21,501 nucleotides of DNA from a virus, in the IMG/VR virus record IMGVR_UViG_3300050139_000304, positions 1 through 21,501 of that record; one strand, given 5' to 3'. Shown here one piece after another: positions 7,576 to 13,387 of the stretch. The position numbers and the translations under genes are program-made. The notes beneath the pieces are model-generated. The model did no database searches. It worked only from the letters and a program-made list of their open reading frames with translations, and was not told where the DNA came from. How positions within the stretch are numbered: position 1 is the stretch's first letter; each line of letters opens with the position of its first letter.

Positions 7576-9138
7576 ATGCCGATCGTTCAACAGGGCAGCA
7601 TCAACACCACCGCTCTGGTGGTGCCCGATCTCTATGTCCAGATCGTCCCGCCGCAGAATCTGGTGCTCAACGGCGTGCCGACCAATGTGGTCGGTGCGGT
7701 CGGCACAGCCGCCTGGGGGCCGGTTGGCCAGCCGGTGATCGTTGCCACCATGGCCGACTATGCGCGCAATTTCGGCCCGGTGATGGCGCGCAAATACGAT
7801 CTTGGCACCCAGATCGCCACCGCCGTGCAGCAGGGCGCGCAGAATTTCCGCTGCGTGCGCGTGACCGATGGCACCGACACCGCCGCACAGGTGCAGGTTC
7901 CCGCAACCACGGCCACCTTCACCGCGCTCTACACCGGATCGCTCGGCAATTCCGTCGCGCTGGCGCTCAATCCCGGTTCACGGCCGAATAGCTGGCGCCT
8001 AACCGTTTCGCTCCCTGGCATCGCGCCGGAGGTGTTCGACAATATCGCCGGCACCGGCTCTGCCTTTTGGGTCGCGCTCGCATCCGCGGTGAACCAGGGG
8101 CAGGGGCCGCAGCGTGGCCCCTCGCAATTCGTTACCGCCAACGCTGGTGGCGCCATCGTCGCGCCGGCCGCCTTTGCGCTGACCCTTGGCTCTGGCACCG
8201 CGGGAACCGACGGCGCAGTGACCGTCAATGCGGCAACGCTTGTCGGTACGGACACCCCGCCTCGCCACGGCATGTATGCGCTGCGCGGCCAAGGCTGCTC
8301 GATCGGTCTGCTCGCGGATGCCGACGATCCGACGCAATGGACCACCCAGGCATCGTTCGGCCTGCAAGAAGGCGTCTACATGATCCTCACCGGCCCGGCC
8401 GGCGACACGATCGGCAACGCTGTCACGGTCAAGCAGCAGGCCGGCCTCGACAGCTACGCCGCCAAGCTGATGTTCGGCGACTGGCTGTGGTGGAACGACC
8501 AGGTCAACGGCACGGTCCGTCTGGTCTGCCCGCAGGGCTTCGTCGCCGGCCGGCTGTCCAACCTCTCGCCCGAGCAGTCGAGCCTCAACAAGCAGCTCTA
8601 CGGCATCATCGGCAGCCAGAAATCCGGCACGCCGGGATCGGGCCAGAGCACGTCCTATTCGTCGGCGGAACTGGCGGTGCTGCTCGGCGCTGGGATCGAC
8701 GTGATCTCCAACCCGCAGCCCGCCGGCAGTTTCTGGGGCGTGCGCGGTGGGCATAACTCGTCCAGCAACACCGGCACCAACGGCGACAACTATACCCGCC
8801 TGACCAACTACATCGCCGCCACGCTCGCCGCCGGCATGGGCATCTATGTCGGCCAGCTCATCAACGCCAACCTGTTCCGCCGCGTCCGGGCGACGCAGCT
8901 CAGCTTTCTGCAGAATATGCTCGGCCAGGGTCTGCTCGGCAGCGCCGACGGGTCGCTGCCGTTCAGCGTCATCTGCGACACCTCGAACAACCCGCAAAGC
9001 CGCACCGCGCTCGGCTACGTGCAATCGGACGCGCAGGTCCAGTACCAGGCGATCAACGAAAAGTTCATCGTCAACATGGAAGGCGGCCAGACCGTGCAGG
9101 TCGCTCGCCAGACCCTGCCCGGCGGTCAGCCGGCCTGA
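7576..9138 (+). CDS. Contractile tail sheath protein
   Basis: This 520-residue protein polymerises around the tail tube and contracts to drive the tube through the host envelope. The N-terminus has the familiar start of sheath proteins: PDLYVQIVPPQNLVLNGVPT, then NVVGAVGTAAWGPVGQPVIV and a segment on targeting and flow of the ring (YARNFGPV). The middle (about residues 115-260) is a variable beta-rich insertion. The C-terminal part (about 400-520), with NYTRLTNYIAATLAAGMGIY, RVRATQLSFLQNMLGQGLLG and QYQAINEKFIVNMEGGQTVQ, matches the conserved C-terminal domain that forms the interlocking mesh. A strong AAGGAGG lies 10 nt before the ATG. Length and position before the tube gene are typical. 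Confidence 0.95.
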   Translation: MPIVQQGSINTTALVVPDLYVQIVPPQNLVLNGVPTNVVGAVGTAAWGPVGQPVIVATMADYARNFGPVMARKYDLGTQIATAVQQGAQNFRCVRVTDGTDTAAQVQVPATTATFTALYTGSLGNSVALALNPGSRPNSWRLTVSLPGIAPEVFDNIAGTGSAFWVALASAVNQGQGPQRGPSQFVTANAGGAIVAPAAFALTLGSGTAGTDGAVTVNAATLVGTDTPPRHGMYALRGQGCSIGLLADADDPTQWTTQASFGLQEGVYMILTGPAGDTIGNAVTVKQQAGLDSYAAKLMFGDWLWWNDQVNGTVRLVCPQGFVAGRLSNLSPEQSSLNKQLYGIIGSQKSGTPGSGQSTSYSSAELAVLLGAGIDVISNPQPAGSFWGVRGGHNSSSNTGTNGDNYTRLTNYIAATLAAGMGIYVGQLINANLFRRVRATQLSFLQNMLGQGLLGSADGSLPFSVICDTSNNPQSRTALGYVQSDAQVQYQAINEKFIVNMEGGQTVQVARQTLPGGQPA

Positions 9139-9151
9139 GGAGACATAATAG

Positions 9152-9580
9152 ATGGCACTCAACACCTTCTCGGTCGGTCGCGACACTCAGCTCGTCGTGA
9201 TGGGCCCCAACGGCCGCATCGACCTTACCCACGTCACCGCCTTCGAGAGTCACCAGCTCACCCATCCCGTCCGGGTCGATCGCCTGGACGGCACCCAGCT
9301 CGGCACCGAACTGCCCAAGGGCTGGGAGGGCACGTTCGAGGTCGAGCGCGGCAACTCCGCCGTCGACGACTTCATCGCCGCCGCCGAGAATAGTTTCTAC
9401 GCCGGCAACCATGTCGGGCTGGGCACGCTTTACCAGTATGTGACGGAGCCGGACGGTTCCGTATCCACCTATCAGTACGAAAGCGTCACTTTCCACCTGG
9501 CCAGCGCCGGCCAGTGGAAGGGCGATTCCAGCGTCAAGCAGAAGCTCGAATTCTTCGCCTCCCGCCGCAAGCGCGTCTGA
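9152..9580 (+). CDS. Tail tube protein
   Basis: This 142-residue protein forms the stacked hexameric rings of the inner tail tube. It directly follows the sheath, as in other contractile phages, and is almost wholly beta-strand: MALNTFSVGRDTQLVVMGPN, an extended loop through LPKGWEGTFEVERGNSAVDD and a final strand TYQYESVTFHLASAGQWKGD. This pattern (an N-terminal strand, a loop with GWEGTFEV, then a closing strand before a basic tail KQKLEFFASRRKR) is characteristic of the tube family. AGGAGA (9138-9143) lies 8 nt before the ATG. Its stop overlaps the start of the assembly chaperone (TGATG). Confidence 0.9.
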   Translation: MALNTFSVGRDTQLVVMGPNGRIDLTHVTAFESHQLTHPVRVDRLDGTQLGTELPKGWEGTFEVERGNSAVDDFIAAAENSFYAGNHVGLGTLYQYVTEPDGSVSTYQYESVTFHLASAGQWKGDSSVKQKLEFFASRRKRV

Positions 9581-9927
9581 TGACCCCGAGCGCAACAATC
9601 CTCGCCGCCGCCGCCGCCGAGAAGACGGTGACGGACGGGCAGGGCAGGCGGCTCACGCTCCGGCGCATGACCGCGCTCGACCGGCTGCGCCTGTTCAAGG
9701 CCGCCGGTCCGGTGCTGGCCCAGAACGACCGCTGGCTCGGCATGGCAATGCTCGCCGTCTCCGTCACCGCGATCGACGACGTTCCGGTGCCGCAGCCGGC
9801 GAGCGAGCAGCAGATAGAGGCCCTGGTCGTTCGCCTCGGCGACGCCGGTATCGCCGCCGTCGCCGCCGCGCTGGACCCCGCCCCGCCGCCACGCGCGCCC
9901 GAAACCGTGGCCAACGCGGGAAACTGA
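9580..9927 (+). CDS. Tail assembly chaperone, short (unshifted) product
   Basis: This 115-residue protein starts at the ATG overlapping the tube stop; the upstream open frame lies within the tube gene. It has a helical fold: MTPSATILAAAAAEKTVTDG, a strand of GRRLTLRRMTALDRLRLFKA, then helices to a Pro-rich end (PAPPPRAPETVANAGN). Short proteins between tube and tape measure in contractile phages (P2 gpE, Mu gp41) coat the tape measure during assembly. As in those phages, this gene is followed by an overlapping reading frame reached by -1 frameshifting at GGGAAAC (9918-9924), immediately before its TGA at 9925. The short form should be the majority product. Confidence 0.78.
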   Translation: MTPSATILAAAAAEKTVTDGQGRRLTLRRMTALDRLRLFKAAGPVLAQNDRWLGMAMLAVSVTAIDDVPVPQPASEQQIEALVVRLGDAGIAAVAAALDPAPPPRAPETVANAGN

Positions 9928-10097
9928 GCCGGCACCCCGACCTGATCGATTGTCTCTACCTGGTCAGGCACGGGGTGCCCTTCGACGTCGCCTTTTCCCT
10001 GCCCGAGGACGAGCGTCTCGCCTTCGTCGTCGTTCTCGGCACGCTCGAAGGCCGGGTGTTCGACTGGCCGAGCCTCAGTTGGAAGGACCGGACATGA
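9580..10097 (+). CDS. Tail assembly chaperone, -1 frameshift fusion product
   Basis: A programmed -1 shift at 9918-9924 fuses the first 115 residues to 57 residues read from 9924, giving 172 residues. The extension begins LSRHPDLIDCLYLVRHGVPF, continues through DVAFSLPEDERLAFVVVLGT and ends RVFDWPSLSWKDRT; it is a coherent, protein-like helix-strand sequence with no start codon of its own. Its TGA (10095-10097) overlaps the ATG of the next gene as ATGA, which fits the tight packing of this operon. This is the same architecture as lambda G/GT and P2 E/E', where the minor fused form links the tape measure to the assembling tail. The shift is predicted from sequence, not measured. Confidence 0.8.
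9918..9979 (+). promoter_or_regulatory. Programmed -1 ribosomal frameshift signal
   Basis: The slippery heptamer GGGAAAC occupies 9918-9924 in the required phase (codons GGA AAC), followed by the zero-frame TGA. After a 6-nt spacer (9925-9930), GGCACCCCG (9931-9939) pairs perfectly with CGGGGTGCC (9971-9979). An inner stem CCTGATC (9941-9947) pairs with GGTCAGG (9962-9968), with one G-U. The only mismatch between the stems is a small internal bulge, and the apical loop is about 12 nt. A slippery site 6 nt upstream of a GC-rich hairpin is the textbook geometry; lambda uses GGGAAAG. Confidence 0.88.
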
Positions 10098-10474
10098 TCG
10101 CTCTCGACGGTCTGCGGGCGCTTGCCGATCGCCTGGCCCGCCTCGATCTTCCCGCCGTGCAGCATGCGGCGCTGGAAGACGCGGCGGAGCGGCTGGATGC
10201 GGCGGTGCGGCAATCGCTTTCCAACCCGCCCGGCGGCGATCACGCAACGCCCTGGTTGCGCACCGGCGCGCTGCGCGCCTCCATCGACCACCGTACGGAT
10301 GCCGACAGCGCCGTCGTCGGCTCCGACGACCCGGTCGCGGTCGATCAGGAGCTTGGCACGATGCGCGTCCCCCCGCGTCCCTTCCTCGCCACCACGGCGG
10401 CGACGCATGCGGCGGAGATCGCGCGTTCCGTCGGCGCCGCCATTGCCGAGGCGCTCAACGGAGCCCTGCGATGA
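10094..10474 (+). CDS. HK97 gp10-like tail-completion protein
   Basis: This 126-residue protein starts at the ATG overlapping the frameshift-product stop, with GGAAGGA 6 nt upstream. The N-terminal half is helical (LRALADRLARLDLPAVQHAA, then LDAAVRQSLSN). The C-terminal half has the family-type sequence TPWLRTGALRASIDH, a strand AVVGSDDPVAVDQELGT, and RVPPRPFLATTAATHAAEIA with a terminal helix. This arrangement (LRTGALRxSI, then a mid Glu-Leu-Gly-Thr and RPFL) is typical of HK97 gp10/phage G-like head-tail connection proteins. Its placement after the chaperone is unusual since these genes normally precede the sheath or tube. The stop overlaps the next start (ATGA). Confidence 0.72.
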   Translation: MIALDGLRALADRLARLDLPAVQHAALEDAAERLDAAVRQSLSNPPGGDHATPWLRTGALRASIDHRTDADSAVVGSDDPVAVDQELGTMRVPPRPFLATTAATHAAEIARSVGAAIAEALNGALR

Positions 10475-11349
10475 TCGACGCCTACACCATCGGCATCACG
10501 CTCGCGCTCGACAACGGCGTGGCCGCCGGCATCGCCGCCATCCGCCGGGATCTCGCCGCGCTGGACCGCGCCATCGCCAACTCCGCCGCCGGCCTGGTGG
10601 ATTTGCGCCACTTGTCGGAAGCGCTGCCGGCAACCACGCCGGCGCGTCCCGCCGCCCAGCCGCCCGCGCCCAGACCGCCAGTACCCGTCCCGGAGCGATC
10701 CGAGGCAGCACCGCGCGCCGCCGCCGCGCCGGCCTTTCCGCCGCCGAGCCCCACGCAGCGCTCCGTCGCGTCGCCGCCGGAGCTGCTGGCCGCCCGGCCC
10801 ATGCCCGGGGCAAACCAGACGGCGGCGGTGCCACCAGCGGTCGCTCTGGCGGCGCCGCCAGCCGTCGATGTCGGGGGAATCCCCACGGCTCCCTCCGCCT
10901 CCCCACCGGCGGCGCGGCAGCCGGCTTCGCCCTCCGCGCCCGCAGTGCGTTTCCTCGCCCCGACCGCTCCCGTCGAGCCGGTCCTGTCGGCGCCGCTCGC
11001 GCCGCCTGCGCCGGCGGTAGCATCCGCAACAATCCGCCCCGCCGCGCCATATCCTTCTGTCGGCCCCTCGGACGTCCGTCCGGCTGCCCCGGTGGCGCCG
11101 TCGACACTGCCGCCCGCGTCCCAGCCGGCCGCCGCCGCCACCACTGCGCCACCATCGCCCGCTCCGTCGGAACAGTCGCAGCAACACCAGGACGCACCGA
11201 CCCAGGCGGAGCTGCATCTGGACGGCGCCCTGCTGGGTCGCTGGGTCGGTCGCTACCTCGCGCGTCAGGTGAACCGTCCCCCGGCCGGCACCACCGGGAT
11301 CGACCCCCGCATCAGCCCGGAGTGGGCCGGCGCGCCCACCGGAGGCTGA
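10471..11349 (+). CDS. Short Pro/Ala-rich protein at the tape-measure position
   Basis: This 292-residue protein lies where the tail tape measure belongs, after the chaperone pair. The N-terminus, residues 1-50 (IDAYTIGITLALDNGVAAGI, then AAIRRDLAALDRAIAN), is a helical start like those of tape measures. The C-terminus, about 247-292 (ELHLDGALLGRWVGRYLARQ, then PPAGTTGIDPRISPEW), also looks conserved. The middle, about 50-240, is a low-complexity stretch of Pro, Ala and Ser with no transmembrane helix, coiled coil or lysozyme domain. If it sets tail length at about 0.15 nm per residue (the general rule), the tail would be about 44 nm, which is short. It could also be an internally deleted or linker-type variant. 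The identity is inferred from position. Confidence 0.5.
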   Translation: MIDAYTIGITLALDNGVAAGIAAIRRDLAALDRAIANSAAGLVDLRHLSEALPATTPARPAAQPPAPRPPVPVPERSEAAPRAAAAPAFPPPSPTQRSVASPPELLAARPMPGANQTAAVPPAVALAAPPAVDVGGIPTAPSASPPAARQPASPSAPAVRFLAPTAPVEPVLSAPLAPPAPAVASATIRPAAPYPSVGPSDVRPAAPVAPSTLPPASQPAAAATTAPPSPAPSEQSQQHQDAPTQAELHLDGALLGRWVGRYLARQVNRPPAGTTGIDPRISPEWAGAPTGG

Positions 11350-11356
11350 GCCGGCC

Positions 11357-12019
11357 ATGGACGATCTCCGTATCCCCTGCCTGCTGTGGTTCCCGGGCGA
11401 TCCGCCGCCCGATCTGTCCGGTTTCGCCGAGCCCATTCGATTGCCGGTCCGGGTGGTCTGGCGGGCGGATGCGGCGGCGGAACAGCCCGTGCCGACCGAA
11501 CCGCCGCCCCAGGCTCAGCCGCCTGAGCCGCCAGGCAACGATCTGCCCGCCAACACCGATCCAGGCGAGCCGATGTCATCGCGGATCGGGAATGCGATAT
11601 TGCGCTTGATCGTCCCAGCGGCGCAGGCACAAACTCTTGCGCCCGTAGCCGAAACAAGGGAACTTACAGGCTTCGCTACCTTCTATAATCAACCTGGAAA
11701 CAGGACAGCGAGCGGACGGACATTCGATCGAAACGGCTTAACTGCCGCAATGACATCAGATAGGGCCAAAATCGGAGATAAAGTGCGCGTCCAATTGCAA
11801 TCCGACCCGAGCAGATCGGTGGATGTCATCATAAACGACACAGGGCCTTTCGAAAGAAGGCCGGATGGAATGGTGATCCGTCCTTTGCGGCCTGATCCCA
11901 AGATCGTAATTGATCTTACTCCGCACGCTTTCGATGTATTAACTGGCGATAAGAGAGCCCTCGGGAAAGTCCAGGTCATTGTAACGGTAATGGGCCATGC
12001 TGAGCGATCACCCAGATGA
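11357..12019 (+). CDS. Phage N-terminus fused to an RlpA-like double-psi beta-barrel protein
   Basis: This 220-residue protein has two parts. Residues 1-35 (MDDLRIPCLLWFPGDPPPDL and on) form a phage-type segment that occurs again, damaged, at 13034-13117. A Pro-rich linker (about 40-70) follows. Residues about 104-197 are an RlpA-type double-psi beta barrel: GFATFYNQPGNRTASGRTFD, LTAA, VIINDTGPF (Asp161) and IDLTPHAFDVLTG. RlpA proteins bind and sometimes cleave peptidoglycan stripped of side chains. Here the Glu normally found in TASGE is Arg121 and the His of TAAH is Met132, so catalysis may be lost. An ATG at 11573 (Met73) could give a separate form beginning MSSRIGNAILRLIVPAAQAQ, with a weak signal-peptide look. 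GC content falls from about here. Confidence 0.75.
   Translation: MDDLRIPCLLWFPGDPPPDLSGFAEPIRLPVRVVWRADAAAEQPVPTEPPPQAQPPEPPGNDLPANTDPGEPMSSRIGNAILRLIVPAAQAQTLAPVAETRELTGFATFYNQPGNRTASGRTFDRNGLTAAMTSDRAKIGDKVRVQLQSDPSRSVDVIINDTGPFERRPDGMVIRPLRPDPKIVIDLTPHAFDVLTGDKRALGKVQVIVTVMGHAERSPR
11365..11447 (+). repeat. Direct repeat, copy 1 (intact)
   Basis: This 83-base segment at the 5' end of the RlpA-fusion gene matches 13034-13117 with about seven differences, one of which is a single-base indel (GGGCGA here, GGGGTGA in copy 2). It encodes the LRIPCLLWFPG part of the phage-type N-terminus. The copies lie about 1.67 kb apart in the same orientation and bracket the AT-rich genes. Confidence 0.9.
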
Positions 12020-12489
12020 AACGCACTAAAATCCTGATACTATGCCTGCTGCTCGGGCTTGCCGCGGTGACAACTCGGTCTGCTCAATCCGAAACAGTAT
12101 GGCTGTCTGTCCCCTTTGCCAAAATTGGCGAGACCGAGCGGATCGTCGATTTTGAGTTGAAAATAACCGGCGCGACAATTCGTTCCATTCCCCAGGTTCC
12201 GGAAGGTTGGTTCCTCTCGCTGACCAATGATGCATCGGGTTCGTCCGAAATCAGGGGGAACATCCAAGTGGGCGCTGCGGCATTGTATAGATCGTTTTTC
12301 AGTTCATTCCTATTTGTGGATAAAAAAAATGACCCCCAAATCAAATTCAGCATTGCTATGGATGTATCCGTAACCAAGGATTTTGAAAAATTCAAATATA
12401 TAAATATCAACACGAGCGAGATGATTGTCTCCGTAACGGCGAGATCGAGCCAGCCGCGTCCACATCCTGAGCGTAAAGCTCTCCGATAA
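12016..12489 (+). CDS. Secreted protein of unknown function
   Basis: This 157-residue protein begins at an ATG overlapping the stop of the RlpA-fusion gene (ATGA), so the two are likely co-translated. It has a clear Sec signal peptide: MKRTK followed by ILILCLLLGLAAVTT, with likely cleavage near SAQS-ETV (about residues 26). The mature part is beta-rich (VPFAKIGETERIVDFELKIT, then a Pro/Gly turn VPEGWFLSLTND, then IRGNIQVGAAAL) and contains no cysteine. Codon use and base content are far more AT-rich than the phage genes, which indicates recent acquisition. I recognise no family. A periplasmic or exported role is inferred from the signal peptide; no enzymatic motif is visible. Confidence 0.7.
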   Translation: MKRTKILILCLLLGLAAVTTRSAQSETVWLSVPFAKIGETERIVDFELKITGATIRSIPQVPEGWFLSLTNDASGSSEIRGNIQVGAAALYRSFFSSFLFVDKKNDPQIKFSIAMDVSVTKDFEKFKYININTSEMIVSVTARSSQPRPHPERKALR

Positions 12490-12593
12490 CGTCCCGCCAA
12501 CAACAACGAGCCGCCCTACCGCCCGAAATCAAAATTTCCTGCCTGCGCTGGTGGATTATTTCCCGCATATTCGTAACCCGGAATAGGCATAGA

Positions 12594-12962
12594 ATGCTGG
12601 CTTTCCTACGTGGGCTGTTAATAGGCATCGTGCTGTGTGCCGCGTTCCTATCGTTGTTATTCGTTGCGATTGCTGCATTTCCCCAATGTACGTCACAGGA
12701 TCTCCGGATTGCTTCTCCCAGCGGCGAAATGGCAATCGTCACGAGATTAGAAGATTGTGGAAATGCACTGTCGGGAGCCTTTTCTTACGCCGCGTATGTA
12801 GTTAAAGGCAATATGGACACCGGATCGGCATCCGAAGAAAACAAGATTCTCCAAACCGATGTGATGGACACGTATCCCGAGATCGGCATTCATTGGAACG
12901 GCGAATCTTCGGTGGTGCTGTTGATACCAAAACAAACGCCAATCAGGCTGCAGGAAATTTAA
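12594..12962 (+). CDS. Membrane-anchored protein of unknown function
   Basis: This 122-residue protein starts with an N-terminal transmembrane segment (FLRGLLIGIVLCAAFLSLLF) and a short exposed domain. The exposed domain contains PQCTSQDLRIASPSGEMAIV, then a DCG motif, then GIHWNGESSVVLLIPKQT. The pattern SP-G-x-V...DCG...W...V-L resembles small uncharacterised proteins of Gram-negative accessory regions, but I cannot confirm that. Two cysteines (Cys32 and the one in DCG) could form a periplasmic disulphide. Base content is AT-rich, like the gene before it. A 104-base gap separates the two genes, which probably share a transcript. The membrane topology is clear; the role is unknown. Confidence 0.65.
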   Translation: MLAFLRGLLIGIVLCAAFLSLLFVAIAAFPQCTSQDLRIASPSGEMAIVTRLEDCGNALSGAFSYAAYVVKGNMDTGSASEENKILQTDVMDTYPEIGIHWNGESSVVLLIPKQTPIRLQEI

Positions 12963-13033
12963 AAATTCAATACACGACTATATTACGAATATCAGTAATT
13001 ATAAAACGGGGCATGTCTGATCGCCAACGGCTC

Positions 13034-13117
13034 TCTCCGCATTCCCTGCATGCTGTGGTTCCCGGGGTGATCCGCCGCCCGATCTGTCGGGTTTCGCCGA
13101 GCCTGTTCGATTGCCGG
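13034..13117 (+). repeat. Direct repeat, copy 2 (frameshifted)
   Basis: This is the 84-base counterpart of 11365-11447 in the same orientation, about 91 percent identical by eye, with a one-base insertion that breaks its reading frame. It bounds the right side of the three-gene AT-rich segment. Confidence 0.9.
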
Positions 13118-13158
13118 CCAAGTCGATGGCGCTGAAGTTTGATTACCCGAAACTGTAG
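13034..13158 (+). pseudogene. Broken second copy of the fusion-gene N-terminus
   Basis: This stretch repeats the N-terminal coding sequence of the gene at 11357. It reads LRIPCMLWFPG, then a single extra G (GGGG, 13064-13067) shifts the frame into TGA. Correcting one base restores DPPPDLSGFAEPVRLPAKSM and then ALKFDYPKL to a TAG at 13156. No good start codon is in frame. It is most likely the remains of the phage gene that was interrupted or duplicated when the island arrived. Confidence 0.75.
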
Positions 13159-13162
13159 GGAA

Positions 13163-13303
13163 TCACGGCCGGTCGTGACCTGCCACTGATCTTTCATCCA
13201 GCGGCGACCAGACCCTCGGCGAGGGTCGACCCGTTGCGTTCATGTGCGCGGCATAGGCCGCAGGCATCCGATACCCGATCGATGAATGCGGCAGACGGAT
13301 GTC
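13163..13303 (-). mobile_element. Fragment resembling an IS3-family transposase C-terminus
   Basis: On the - strand, reading from 13294 toward 13163, the translation gives LPHSSIGYRMPAAYAAHMNA and then TGRPSP. RPHSSLGYxTPAAYAA followed by TG is the hallmark end of IS3-family OrfB transposases. Only about 40 residues remain and nothing upstream resembles the catalytic DDE domain, so it is a remnant. I could not identify terminal inverted repeats or a target-site duplication. It lies between the broken gene copy and the U-like gene. Confidence 0.55.
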
Positions 13304-13387
13304 GCGGGCCGCCGCGTTTCCGGCTTTACCTCCATAGCGCCGCCACCCCAACCGCACGCCGACAGGCGCGCATCGGAACAATCCCGC

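Larger units (their letters stand above)
11560..13387. other. Accessory (moron-like) island inside the tail operon
   Basis: Between the tape-measure-position gene and the U-like gene, base composition changes from GC-rich to visibly AT-rich (for example 12290-12420 and 12960-13010). It holds the RlpA-like domain, a secreted protein, a membrane-anchored protein, a broken copy of the gene end that begins the island, and an IS-like fragment. No tail assembly role is evident for these proteins. The boundaries are approximate: left near 11560, where the Pro-rich linker ends; right at the first codon of the U-like gene. Confidence 0.75.

Noticed and set aside
7999-9186. Open frame on the - strand opposite the sheath gene
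   Set aside because: A shadow of the sheath gene in reverse; repeated Asp/Arg/Gln composition without a domain.
12525-12538. GAAAT-CAAA-ATTTC inverted repeat in the gap between the two AT-rich genes
   Set aside because: Five AT-rich base pairs with no T-run; too weak to call a terminator.
12961-13010. AT-rich stretch with TATAAA that could be a promoter
   Set aside because: There is no matching -35 box at the proper spacing, and AT content alone explains it.
12893-13135. 80-codon open frame running through the broken gene copy
   Set aside because: Its translation is the out-of-frame reading of the phage-type segment and has no family resemblance.
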